Source of the DNA: an uncultured Ardenticatenia bacterium
GTDB taxonomy: Bacteria > Chloroflexota > Anaerolineae > Promineifilales > Promineifilaceae
Direction of reading: 5' to 3'
Length of the DNA: 9,338 bases
NCBI GenBank assembly: GCA_937858165.1
Contig: CALLZA010000939.1
Span: 1 to 9,338 of the forward strand
The translations under genes were made by a program, and so were the position numbers. Positions 1-7,578 of the stretch are shown here, one piece after another. Each line of letters opens with the position of its first letter. The first letter of the stretch is position 1. Under the pieces are notes generated by a model, which made no database searches, was not told the origin of the DNA, and was given only the letters and a program-made list of their open reading frames with translations.

Positions 1-401
1 TCGTAGGTGTGCTCGTAAGGCGGTTCGCCTTCGCATAGTGCATCGGGGGGTACGGCGATACCCAACTCCTCGGCCAGACAGCGCCGCGCCGCGTCCCGCG
101 CGTCCTCGTCGCGCTTCAGCTTCTCCGACGGCGGCCAGCCGCGCGCCCGGCGGCGGCCGTCGGCCATCTCCTGTTCGATCTCCGTCAGCGCCCGTTCGCC
201 GCGGCGGATGAGCACCTGCACCACGCTCACCGTCCGCCGCGGCGGATTGTCGCCCAGCGTCGTCTCGCCACAGGCCACTTCGGCCCACAGGTCGCCCACC
301 GTCTTGGCCTCGCCCCGCCCCCAATCGGCCAGGGGTACGCCGCCCGCGGTCAGCCAGGCGGCCAGAGCGTCGGGATCATCGAAGGTGAGTAAACCAGTCA
401 T
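1..401 (-). CDS. Nudix-like protein, 3' end outside window
   Basis: The first 133 residues are present; the C-terminus lies beyond the window edge. The ATG at 401 is preceded by an AGGA ribosome site seven bases upstream. The only recognisable motif is a Nudix-box-like stretch at about residues 93-115. It matches the spacing E-x5-E-x7-R-C-L-A-E-E-L-G-I, where the canonical box is G-x5-E-x7-R-E-U-x-E-E-x-G-U. The metal-binding pair E111/E112 and G114 are kept, but the first Gly is Glu (E93) and the Glu of 'RE' is Cys (C108). A core beta strand (VSVVQVLI, about 58-65) comes before it, as expected for a Nudix fold. The gene lies 41 bp downstream of the aminotransferase on the same strand and is probably co-transcribed with it. 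Substrate is unknown. A catalytically altered or inactive Nudix relative is possible, and the fold assignment itself is inference from one motif. Confidence 0.6.
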   Translation of the reverse strand, partial: MTGLLTFDDPDALAAWLTAGGVPLADWGRGEAKTVGDLWAEVACGETTLGDNPPRRTVSVVQVLIRRGERALTEIEQEMADGRRRARGWPPSEKLKRDEDARDAARRCLAEELGIAVPPDALCEGEPPYEHTY

Positions 402-442
402 AGGTGTGTCCTGATCATCAGCAGAGAGGGGTATTCTTTTCG

Positions 443-1573
443 CTACATCCCCGCGCCCCTGCTGGCCAGCAAATACGCCTCATAGCGCGCCAGCGCGGCC
501 GCGAAGCCCAGCCGCCCGAAGCCGAAGCGCACGCAATCGTCGCCCGCCCCCAGGTAGGGCCCCGGCAACAGCAGCACACCGACCTCATGGGCCAGCGTGT
601 GGCAGTACTCACTGGCCGAAGCCACGTCCCTCAGCCCGACCAGCGCCACCGACCCGGCCCGCGGCGGCCGCCAGTCGAACCGCGCCGCGTGGCGAGCGAA
701 GAACGCCTCGGCCAGTTGCAGGTTGGCGGCAATGATGCCCCGGCTGCGTTCGACCAGCGGCGTGTGGGCCTGTAGCGCCGCCAGGGCTAGCCGTTCGCTG
801 GGCGCGGGCGGGCAGATGGTGGTGTAGTGCTTCCAGTTGATCAGCGCGGCGCGTGTGGTTGCGTCGCGCACCAGTAGCCAGCCGGCGCGCAGCCCCGGCA
901 GCCCATGGGCCTTCGACAGGCCGCTCAGGACGATGGCTCGCTCATAGGTATCAGCCGCCGACGGCAGCCCGTCGGCCGGGTCGCGCTCCAGCCCGCGATA
1001 CATCTCGTCGCACAGCAGCCACGCGCCGTGGTGGCGCACGATGTCGAGCAGCGCCGCCCACGTCTCGGCCGCGGGCAGGTAGCCGGTCGGGTTGTGGGGG
1101 AAGTTGACGATGACCAGCCGTGTGTCGGGGCGCAACAGCCGCGCCAGTTCGGCCGGATCAAGCTCCCAACCGCCGGGGGTCGGCCGCACGGGCCAGGGCG
1201 TAACGTTGCCGCTGATGTGCTCGGCCAAGTTTAGCAGCGAGTCGTAGGCTGGCGTCAGGGCGACGACGTGATCGCCCGGCTCCAGCAGCGTCCGCATGGT
1301 CAGGTAGATGCCCTCTTCCGGCGCGCCGAGCATGACGATCTGCTCGGCCGACACGTTGGCGTAGAGCGCAGCGATGGCCGCCCGCAGCGCCGGGTCGCCC
1401 TGCGAATCGGTGTAGCCGAGGCGCTGGCCCAGCAGGTCGGCCGCGTCCATGCCGGCCAGGCGCAGCAATTCGCCCGTCGTCAGCGTCTCGCAGTCGGAAG
1501 CGCAAAGGAGGTGGGGGGTGCTAAACTCATAGCGGGCGAAGAACGTCTCGGTGGCAAAGGGCTTGATGTTCAC
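443..1573 (-). CDS. PLP-dependent aminotransferase, class I/II (fold type I)
   Basis: A 376-residue cytosolic PLP enzyme of the aspartate aminotransferase superfamily, close to the usual length. Visible landmarks are a cofactor-phosphate loop LGAPEEG at about 82-88, the NFPHNPTG motif (157-164, Asn161 expected to contact the PLP ring oxygen), CDEMYRGLE with Asp189 and Tyr192, the Schiff-base lysine Lys221 in LSGLSKAHG, Arg229 in the following GLRAGW, and the substrate-carboxylate arginine Arg349 in CVRFGFGR. All key residues are present, so it should be active. The GTG start at 1573 is chosen because GGAGAG sits five bases upstream and the protein then begins with the short family-like N-terminus VNIKPFATETFFARYEF; a GTG at 1645 would add 24 residues but has no ribosome site. 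Members of this subgroup are sometimes annotated as capreomycidine synthase-like, but the amino-acid substrate cannot be read from the sequence. It is followed by the Nudix-like gene. Confidence 0.9.
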   Translation of the reverse strand: MNIKPFATETFFARYEFSTPHLLCASDCETLTTGELLRLAGMDAADLLGQRLGYTDSQGDPALRAAIAALYANVSAEQIVMLGAPEEGIYLTMRTLLEPGDHVVALTPAYDSLLNLAEHISGNVTPWPVRPTPGGWELDPAELARLLRPDTRLVIVNFPHNPTGYLPAAETWAALLDIVRHHGAWLLCDEMYRGLERDPADGLPSAADTYERAIVLSGLSKAHGLPGLRAGWLLVRDATTRAALINWKHYTTICPPAPSERLALAALQAHTPLVERSRGIIAANLQLAEAFFARHAARFDWRPPRAGSVALVGLRDVASASEYCHTLAHEVGVLLLPGPYLGAGDDCVRFGFGRLGFAAALARYEAYLLASRGAGM

Positions 1574-1576
1574 GAT

Positions 1577-1582
1577 CTCTCC
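1577..1582 (-). promoter_or_regulatory. Ribosome binding site deciding the aminotransferase start
   Basis: Read on the minus strand this is GGAGAG, five bases before a GTG codon. The upstream in-frame GTG at 1645 has no comparable purine-rich site, so translation most likely begins at 1573. Confidence 0.65.
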
Positions 1583-1769
1583 GGGTTGCGACGGCCCGCC
1601 GCTCTGCACCGTGCGGTCGTAAGCGGGATTGAAAGCCGCTCTCACTACGCTAGCGATGCAATGGGCGAGCCGTTGAGCCGCGCGATAGACAGCGCGGGCA
1701 ATTCCACCGCGATGATCCCCATTATCCGGCAGAATGCAACCGTGGACGGCGGCGCATGAGATGGTATCT

Positions 1770-2678
1770 ATGAACGCACTGAATCAGGGCCGCAACCCGC
1801 TGCCCGTGGCCGAAAGTAGTACCCGGCTGCCCAACTTCATCATCGGTGGCGCGCTGAAGGGCGGCACAACGTCGCTCAACTTCTATCTGAAGCAGCACCC
1901 CGCGGTCTACATGTGCCCGCTAAAGGAGCCGCGCTACTTCGCCTATGAGACCGACAACCCTGACCACGTCAATGGTCGCGGCCTCCACTTCCCGGTCAAG
2001 ACGTGGGCGCAATACGTGGCCCTCTTTGCTGAGGCGGACGACCAGCCTGTTGTGGGCGAGGTGTCGCCCCACTACATGATCAGCCCCATCGCTCCGCAGG
2101 GTATCTATGACCGGCTGCCCGGCGCGCGGCTGCTGTTCAGCCTGCGCCAGCCTGTCAAGCGCGCCTATTCCATTTACTGGCATGGGGTGCGGTTGGGCGA
2201 CGAGACCCGGCCGGTAGAAGAGGCGCTGGGCGAAGACGAGTACGCTGTGATCCACGGCCTCTACGCTGCGTGGCTGAAGAGCTGGTACGCCCTCTTTGCG
2301 CCGGAGCAAATCAAGATAGTCCTGTTCGACGACCTGCAAGGCGATCCGTTGGGCACATACGCCGACATCTGTCGCTTTCTAGAGATAGATGCCACCTTCG
2401 TGCCCAACCTGACCGTCCGCAACAAGGGCGGGGCGATGAAGAACCGGCGGCTGGGCGTGCTCTATGAAAAGCTGAAGAAGCACCCCTTGCGGCGCGTGCT
2501 CGATCCGCTTCTGCCCGATAAGGCCCGCCAGGCAATTGCCCAGGCCCGTGACCAGAACCTGGAAGAGCCACCGCCCATGCCCGCGCCGCTACGAGAGCGC
2601 CTCAATGCCTTCTATCGCGATGACATCGCCGCGCTCGAACAACTCCTCCACCGCGACCTTTCGGCCTGGAAGAAGTGA
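1770..2678 (+). CDS. PAPS-dependent sulfotransferase
   Basis: A 302-residue cytosolic-type sulfotransferase that should transfer sulfate from PAPS to an acceptor hydroxyl or amine, most likely on a carbohydrate. The 5'-phosphosulfate loop is near the N-terminus (FIIGGALKGGTTSLNFYL, with Lys30-Gly-Gly-Thr-Thr-Ser at 30-35). It is followed by KEPRYF, as in heparan-sulfate-type sulfotransferases. The 3'-phosphate-binding segment is LLFSLRQPVKRAYSIYWH with Arg126 and Ser134. A late RNKGGAMKN segment resembles the C-terminal PAPS loop. GEVSPHYM lies at about 96-103. No signal peptide or membrane helix is seen. The start is uncertain: in-frame ATGs at 1734, 1761 and 1770 all have weak ribosome sites, and 1770 is chosen for a GAGATGG stretch upstream and a compact N-terminus. 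It stands alone on the plus strand between minus-strand genes, and its stop is 2 bp from the stop of the convergent beta-helix gene. The acceptor is unknown; proximity to glycan genes suggests a surface polysaccharide or glycolipid. Confidence 0.9.
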   Translation: MNALNQGRNPLPVAESSTRLPNFIIGGALKGGTTSLNFYLKQHPAVYMCPLKEPRYFAYETDNPDHVNGRGLHFPVKTWAQYVALFAEADDQPVVGEVSPHYMISPIAPQGIYDRLPGARLLFSLRQPVKRAYSIYWHGVRLGDETRPVEEALGEDEYAVIHGLYAAWLKSWYALFAPEQIKIVLFDDLQGDPLGTYADICRFLEIDATFVPNLTVRNKGGAMKNRRLGVLYEKLKKHPLRRVLDPLLPDKARQAIAQARDQNLEEPPPMPAPLRERLNAFYRDDIAALEQLLHRDLSAWKK

Positions 2679-2680
2679 TA

Positions 2681-4639
2681 CTAGCGGGCCGCTTCTAGCT
2701 CTTCGTCATCCACGAATACCGGCGCGGCCTCGCCGTTGTCGCTCGTGTCCACCCAGCGCAACTCCATATTCTCAGACTGCACAATGCGTATGGCATCCTC
2801 CATACTGGCAAAGGTCAGAATGTGGAACGGCTGCTCGTGCCACAACATCACGCAGCTCATATCCGGGAACTGGGTGCCATAAGCCAGCGCCGTTTCCGGC
2901 TCCAACTGCACCAACATAAACCGGCGGAAAGGTTGGGCAATGACAAAATCCTCTTCTTCCGTGACCGTAATCAGCTCGCTACGCGTCAGCGAATCGGAGT
3001 TGCCCCTGTCGTCGGTCACGGTCAAGGTGACGTCGAACGCGCCTTCCGTCTCATAGGCGTGCGAGGGATTCGTCTCCGTAGACGTCTGTCCGTCGCCAAA
3101 ATCCCACAGCCGGGCGACGATCGGCCGGTCGCCCGTACTCTTATCGGTGAAGTCTACGACGTGTGGCGTGACACCGGCTGCCTGGCCTGGGCCGATGCTA
3201 AAGTTGGCCGTCAGGGCCACTGCCACGCCATCGTACTCGTGGGCGCCAATGTCCGGCTGACCGTCGCGGTTGCTGCCAAAGAAGTCCTTGCGAATCTCCG
3301 GCGGCTGAAGGTTGTTCAGGCGCGAGCCGTTACTGGCCCGGCCGATGGCCAGCGCGCTGCGCTCGGTCAACCGGTAGTTGTTGAGGTCTATGTCGGAGTC
3401 AGGACTGGGGAAGCTATCGCGCAATGCGGCGGCGACGTTAACCAGGTTCGGGTCGCCGATGCGGTCACCCTCGCCGCGCAGCGCGGCTTCCGGTTGCGCG
3501 CTCCATAGATTATTACGAAAGGCAATGCCGCTTAGGTCACCGTTGGCAATGTTGACCAGTGGTGCGCAATAGATGAGGTTGTTCTCGATGATGGTGTTGC
3601 GATGCGGCCGTCCGGCCATATTGCCCACCAGCCCGAGCGCCACCCGCGTCTTCTCGCGGCCCACAAACGTGTTGTAGCCGATGTAGCAGCCGTCCAACTG
3701 TGTGTCGTAGCCGTCTTTGTTGTTGCGCACGGACAGCAGCGTGCCGAGACCGACGACGATATTGTTGTAGATCTGCCCGCCCGAACTGTGAATCCATTGC
3801 CCCTGGAACGCATCCTCGTCGCCGATGGCGATACCGGCTGGCGCGCGGCCATCTTCGCCGATCAGGTCCGGCGTATACAGATGGTAGACGAGGTTATTGC
3901 GCATCGTCACATCTTTGGAGCGGTTGATATAAAGATGCACGTGGCTGCACGTATGGACAACGTTACCCTCAACCAGGATTCGATAGCTGTCCTTGCCGAT
4001 ATTCATGCCCTCGCCATGGCCATAGGCGCAAACGTTGTTGCGGATGATGCTGTCGCGCGTACGCCCCATCTTCATCACGCCGCTGACGCCCTCGACGTTG
4101 CCGGCGCGCAACGGATCGTAGTAGCGAACGCTGATGCGCGTGCAGATGTTGTTCTCAAAGACAACATTCTCGATGAATCCGGAGGCCGTATTAGACTTGA
4201 TAGCCGAGTCATAGGTGAAGTCAACGCGGCAGTTGCGAACCGTGCAGTTGCTGGCGCTGACGGCCACCGCGCCGCCGGCCACATTCTGAACGGTGAAGCC
4301 GTCGAGCGTACACCCGGCGGCGCTGATGGCGACAATGGAGCCCGTGCTGGACTGGGGCAGGAAGTTGCCCGTCCCGTCGGGGTGGGGCAGGTTGCCCTGG
4401 TTATCGAATAAGCCATCGTGATACCGTCCATCAATCACTGGCTTCTGACCCGTGTCGGCCCGCCACGTCGTGTTGTTGGTCTTGATGCGCAGCGTCTCAT
4501 GATAGACCGCTGTGCGAACCCGCACCTCATCGCCCGCCGACACCTGCTCAACCGCTTTATCCAGCGTCTTCCATGGCCGATTGCTGCTGCCGTCGGCCGA
4601 ATCGTTGCCTGAATTACCGTCTACGTAGTAAGTAGCCAT
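2681..4639 (-). CDS. Beta-helix + PKD protein with novel C-terminal module (paralogue A)
   Basis: 652 residues. Residues about 1-470 form a right-handed parallel beta-helix of the DUF1565/pectate-lyase-like type. It begins MATYYVDGNSGNDS, runs through GDEVRVRTAVYHE and has many rungs of the style 'IENNLIY', 'RNNLVYH', 'YNNIVVG'. It closes with DFFGSNRDGQPDIGAHEY, a typical end cap. A PKD domain follows at about 479-559, with the hallmark LWDFGDGQTS at 511-520 and later VTDDRGN. Residues 571-631 form a compact module also found in the upstream paralogue, and an acidic tail ends the protein. GGGAAG six bases before the ATG supports this start, and the MATYYV beginning is shared with the paralogue. 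No hydrophobic signal sequence, lipobox, LPXTG, or C-terminal helix is seen, which is odd for domains usually found outside the cell. The role is unknown: carbohydrate binding, lyase, epimerase or structural surface protein are all possible. It is probably co-transcribed with the paralogue 58 bp upstream. Confidence 0.88.
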   Translation of the reverse strand: MATYYVDGNSGNDSADGSSNRPWKTLDKAVEQVSAGDEVRVRTAVYHETLRIKTNNTTWRADTGQKPVIDGRYHDGLFDNQGNLPHPDGTGNFLPQSSTGSIVAISAAGCTLDGFTVQNVAGGAVAVSASNCTVRNCRVDFTYDSAIKSNTASGFIENVVFENNICTRISVRYYDPLRAGNVEGVSGVMKMGRTRDSIIRNNVCAYGHGEGMNIGKDSYRILVEGNVVHTCSHVHLYINRSKDVTMRNNLVYHLYTPDLIGEDGRAPAGIAIGDEDAFQGQWIHSSGGQIYNNIVVGLGTLLSVRNNKDGYDTQLDGCYIGYNTFVGREKTRVALGLVGNMAGRPHRNTIIENNLIYCAPLVNIANGDLSGIAFRNNLWSAQPEAALRGEGDRIGDPNLVNVAAALRDSFPSPDSDIDLNNYRLTERSALAIGRASNGSRLNNLQPPEIRKDFFGSNRDGQPDIGAHEYDGVAVALTANFSIGPGQAAGVTPHVVDFTDKSTGDRPIVARLWDFGDGQTSTETNPSHAYETEGAFDVTLTVTDDRGNSDSLTRSELITVTEEEDFVIAQPFRRFMLVQLEPETALAYGTQFPDMSCVMLWHEQPFHILTFASMEDAIRIVQSENMELRWVDTSDNGEAAPVFVDDEELEAAR

Positions 4640-4645
4640 AGTGTT

Positions 4646-4651
4646 CTTCCC
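4646..4651 (-). promoter_or_regulatory. Ribosome binding site of beta-helix paralogue A
   Basis: GGGAAG on the minus strand, six bases before the ATG at 4639. It fixes the start at MATYYV and so confirms that no upstream signal peptide has been missed. Confidence 0.6.
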
Positions 4652-4697
4652 AAAGTAACCACATTAATCTTTCACGGCGCGTTACCAGCCGCTGGCG

Positions 4698-7238
4698 CTA
4701 AGCCACTTCTAAGCTGTCTACCCAGACGAGCTTTACCTGTTCCCCTTCGCAGGCGTGGCGCATATCGTCCAGATGGTTAAACAGTAGCATGTGCGCCGGG
4801 TCGGCATTCCACATCACGGTGCAACGCAGGTCCGGATACTGCAAACCGAAGCCCACCACGACCGCGGTCACCACGTCTACCAGCACGAAACGGGCAAACT
4901 CCGCCGGCAAGGGCGGAATCGGCGACGAGACAACAACGATGTACCCTTCCTTGGTGGCCTTGGCCGTGTTGCCGGCGGTGTCGGTAATCGTCAGGCTGAC
5001 GGTATAGGCTCCAGGCTCGGTATAGGTGTAACTGGGGTTGGGCCGATTGGAAGTCTGGCCGTCACCGAACTCCCAGAAGTGCTCCGCGATGCCGGCCGCG
5101 GCCGAACTCTCGGAGGAGTCGAACTCGACAGTGTGGGGCGCCACCCCTTGGGCCGGGCCGGACAGCAGCCCAAACGAAACGACGATCGGGCTGTCGTTGC
5201 CGGCCCCGGCTTCGTAGTTATGCACCACCTCGGCCGCCGTCAGGGCGCGGTCATAGATGGCTACCAGATAGTAAGTTCCCAGCCACGGCCGATCCTCGCT
5301 CAGTTCGTTGGCCAACAACAGCGGCATCCGCTCGTCCCAACTGCTAAACGGGCCGCCGATGTCCAGTACGCCACGATCCTGACCATTGACGTAGAGCGTC
5401 GCCGGTCCGTTTGCCCGCCGCGTATACACCACGTGCGTCAGAGACGTCACGGCTGCGCCGGGTGGGGTCACCACTGCCGGCAGGCCATTGGTTGACGTCT
5501 GCGTCGTGCGCAGCCGAGCCATGAAAAGGTCCGGCGACTGGTCGCCATAAAGCCCCTGGCCCAGCGTTACGTTGCGCTCCGTCTTACTCGACGAGATGGA
5601 CACGATGCGCGCCGGCCCGTCCTGATCGGTGTTGGCTGGCAGAATCCAGGCTTCGAGTGTCAACTCATTGCTGGCGCGACAGGCAGCGATCACCTTGCGC
5701 GCCGGGCTTTCAGAGCTGATGAGCGTGGCTCCCCTCACCTCCAGCCCCCCCCCCGACCAGACGATGCGGTTCGTGTCGGCCAGACGCAAGTTCAACGGCT
5801 CGCCCACGCCACCGACGTCGCGCACTTGCTGCCCCTGCCCTTCCTTGAAGGTATAGAGAACCTGCAACCCTTCCGTCACGCGAACGCCCGGATCGGGCAG
5901 GGTAGGGTCATCGGTTGGCTCGTCGCCTGCCCCACCAGGATACTCATTCGCGCCCAGATCGGGGCGGTCGTCACGCTTGGCCCCCCAGAAGTCGGTGGCT
6001 AGATGATGGCCGTTGTTGTCCACCAGACCCCGGTTGATGGCTTCCGAGGTCGCGGTCAGCTTATAGGGATCGGCCGATACAGTGCCCGGTGTCAGCGGCG
6101 CAGCGATGTTAACCAGGCCGACGTTCTCCGCGATCACGTCGCTGGCCGGGCTGAAGAGGGTTGAGCCGGGAAATCTAGACCACAGATTATGACGCCAAAC
6201 AATACCGCGCCCCACCGGCACCATCGCCATACCGCCCCCGTTGTCAGAGGCGATCAGATTGTTCTCGAAGTAGCTGCTCCGGCTTCGCTCGCGCCAGCCG
6301 ATGTGGATGGCCTCGTCCGTGCTGTTCAAAACGGTATTGTGGCTGAACAGAAATTCGTTCAGCGAACCACCATCCCGCTTCGTCTGGAACCCGACCCCGC
6401 AACCGACGACAATGTTGTTACTGATCCGCAGGCGTCGCGTGTGCCACGCGCCGCCCTCGCGATAAGGCAGACTGTCGCCCTTGGTGATGCCCGCGCCGCG
6501 CCGACCCTGCAAATCCAGATGCTCCGCCCGTCCAGTGTGGTAGCACAGGTTGGCGTCGATGGTGACATCGACCGCTGACACCACACCGATCTGTCCATTG
6601 CGGTTGTCATAGCAGGTGTTGCGACTGACGACTACTCGCTGACAACCGGTGGCGATCAGGATGCCGCGATCCGAGTTCTCATAGACCTGGTTCTCGCGCA
6701 CGGTCACGTCGCTGGCGCGCTTCACCAACAGAGCCACATTCTGTTGCCCTGGGCCATGGGCCAGAAAGCGCCGGGCGCAGTCGTGGATAGCGCACTTTTC
6801 GATCAACAGCGTCTCACATTGATTGGCCTGCACTCCCCCAGCGTGACACGTTTCGATGGTGCAGCCGCTAAGGCTGATGCGGCTCGACTGATTGACCGCC
6901 AGCCCACCCCCGCCGGAGTTGCGAATGGTCAGCCCGCTCAGGCTTACGTCCTGGCTTTGCTGAATGACCACCAGAGCCGTATCGTCGACAATCTTTAAAC
7001 TCGCACCGTCAATGATAGGCTGTTCGCCCTCATAGGCAGCTAGACGAATGGGCGCGTCGGTGGTGCCGGGCTTCTGGATGTATACGCGCTCGGCATAGAC
7101 ACCGCCGCGAATCACCACGCTGTCGCCCGCTTGCAGCTTGTTGACCGCTGCCTGAATCGTGCGCAACGGCTGCGCCGGGTCGCTGCCCGAATTGTTGTTG
7201 TTTCCGTTCCCTGCGGAAACGTAATAGGTTGTGGCCAT
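4698..7238 (-). CDS. Beta-helix + LamG + PKD protein with novel C-terminal module (paralogue B)
   Basis: 846 residues. The N-terminal beta-helix (about 1-435) begins MATTYYVSAGNGNNNNSG, matches the start of the downstream paralogue (GDSVVIRGGVYAE), and has repeated rungs such as 'ISNNIVVG', 'FSHNTVLN' and 'FENNLIA'. It closes with DFWGAKRDDRPDLGANEY. After a Pro/Asp linker, residues about 455-678 form a LamG/concanavalin-A-like jelly roll (LEAWILPA, TLYVNGQDRG, IYDRALTAAEV). A PKD domain follows at about 685-770, with FWEFGDGQTS at 721-730. Residues 781-841 are the same C-terminal module as in the paralogue. The start at 7238 is preferred over an in-frame codon at 7274 because a strong AGAGGAG/GGAAG site lies just upstream and the MAT-YYV start is conserved. 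There is no signal peptide and no anchor. A run of ten G on the coding strand (5745-5754) lies inside the LamG domain. It is likely the first gene of a two-gene operon driven from 7550-7578. The biochemical role is unknown; glycan recognition by LamG is inference. Confidence 0.88.
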   Translation of the reverse strand: MATTYYVSAGNGNNNNSGSDPAQPLRTIQAAVNKLQAGDSVVIRGGVYAERVYIQKPGTTDAPIRLAAYEGEQPIIDGASLKIVDDTALVVIQQSQDVSLSGLTIRNSGGGGLAVNQSSRISLSGCTIETCHAGGVQANQCETLLIEKCAIHDCARRFLAHGPGQQNVALLVKRASDVTVRENQVYENSDRGILIATGCQRVVVSRNTCYDNRNGQIGVVSAVDVTIDANLCYHTGRAEHLDLQGRRGAGITKGDSLPYREGGAWHTRRLRISNNIVVGCGVGFQTKRDGGSLNEFLFSHNTVLNSTDEAIHIGWRERSRSSYFENNLIASDNGGGMAMVPVGRGIVWRHNLWSRFPGSTLFSPASDVIAENVGLVNIAAPLTPGTVSADPYKLTATSEAINRGLVDNNGHHLATDFWGAKRDDRPDLGANEYPGGAGDEPTDDPTLPDPGVRVTEGLQVLYTFKEGQGQQVRDVGGVGEPLNLRLADTNRIVWSGGGLEVRGATLISSESPARKVIAACRASNELTLEAWILPANTDQDGPARIVSISSSKTERNVTLGQGLYGDQSPDLFMARLRTTQTSTNGLPAVVTPPGAAVTSLTHVVYTRRANGPATLYVNGQDRGVLDIGGPFSSWDERMPLLLANELSEDRPWLGTYYLVAIYDRALTAAEVVHNYEAGAGNDSPIVVSFGLLSGPAQGVAPHTVEFDSSESSAAAGIAEHFWEFGDGQTSNRPNPSYTYTEPGAYTVSLTITDTAGNTAKATKEGYIVVVSSPIPPLPAEFARFVLVDVVTAVVVGFGLQYPDLRCTVMWNADPAHMLLFNHLDDMRHACEGEQVKLVWVDSLEVA
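5745..5754 (-). repeat. Homopolymer G10 tract inside coding sequence
   Basis: Ten consecutive C on the plus strand, read as ten G in the gene, encode the end of Ser495 and three glycines (496-498) of paralogue B. It is in frame as given. Gain or loss of one base would cut the protein off within the LamG domain. Confidence 0.9.
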
Positions 7239-7240
7239 GA

Positions 7241-7250
7241 CTCCTCTTCC
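7241..7250 (-). promoter_or_regulatory. Ribosome binding site of beta-helix paralogue B
   Basis: The minus strand reads GGAAGAGGAG just before the ATG at 7238. Several overlapping purine-rich registers (GGAAG at seven bases, AAGAGG at four) give a strong site and decide the start at MATTYYV rather than the longer reading from 7274. Confidence 0.65.
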
Positions 7251-7549
7251 GTGTGGCTCGCACCGGGCAGGCAACGACCAACCTGCCGGCCGGCCCTACC
7301 TACCGCTCGCCGGCTGTGACGGAGGTAAACGAAAAGAACCACCGTCATCATCCGGCACCCAGTGCGGCATATTCTCTTGATAGAACTTCTTTTGTCTACA
7401 CGCCCTCTTGGCTTCCTTCCGGTATCAGGGGAAAGAAATGGCCCGGCAGCAGCTCTGCCCAACGACCCGATTGGCTAGGCGCGGGTTCTCCATCCCACCC
7501 TGCTGTGTCGCTGACGTTTAACCAGGCCCAGAGGACACTTTATGCAAAC

Positions 7550-7578
7550 ATTATAAAAGTAGACCTACTCACACACAA
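7550..7578 (-). promoter_or_regulatory. Sigma70-like promoter for the beta-helix operon
   Basis: On the minus strand a perfect TATAAT (-10, bases 7550-7555) lies exactly 17 bases from TTGTGT (-35, bases 7573-7578, three of six consensus positions). Transcription would begin near 7543 and give a leader of about 300 bases before the start at 7238. The spacer holds a perfect inverted repeat, AGTAG-AC-CTACT at 7558-7569, and the -35 box is one arm of ACACAA-N6-TTGTGT (7573-7590). A repressor or activator binding here would directly control the promoter. This is prediction from sequence only. Confidence 0.5.

Noticed and set aside
1574..1645. 24-codon N-terminal extension of the aminotransferase to a GTG at 1645
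   Set aside because: No ribosome site; the internal GTG at 1573 has GGAGAG well placed and gives a family-like N-terminus.
3602..4411. Long open frame on the plus strand, 269 codons, opposite beta-helix paralogue A
   Set aside because: It is a mirror of a GC-rich coding gene; no ribosome site, no recognisable domain, and Ala/Val/Asp-rich composition typical of antisense shadows.
4685..4695. CCAGC-C-GCTGG palindrome just after the stop of beta-helix paralogue B, possible terminator
   Set aside because: Five-base arms with a one-base centre and no T-run on the minus strand; the 58 bp gap to the next gene more likely lies within an operon.
7377..7405. TTGATA at 7377-7382 as a plus-strand -35 box
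   Set aside because: No acceptable -10 hexamer at 15-19 bases downstream.
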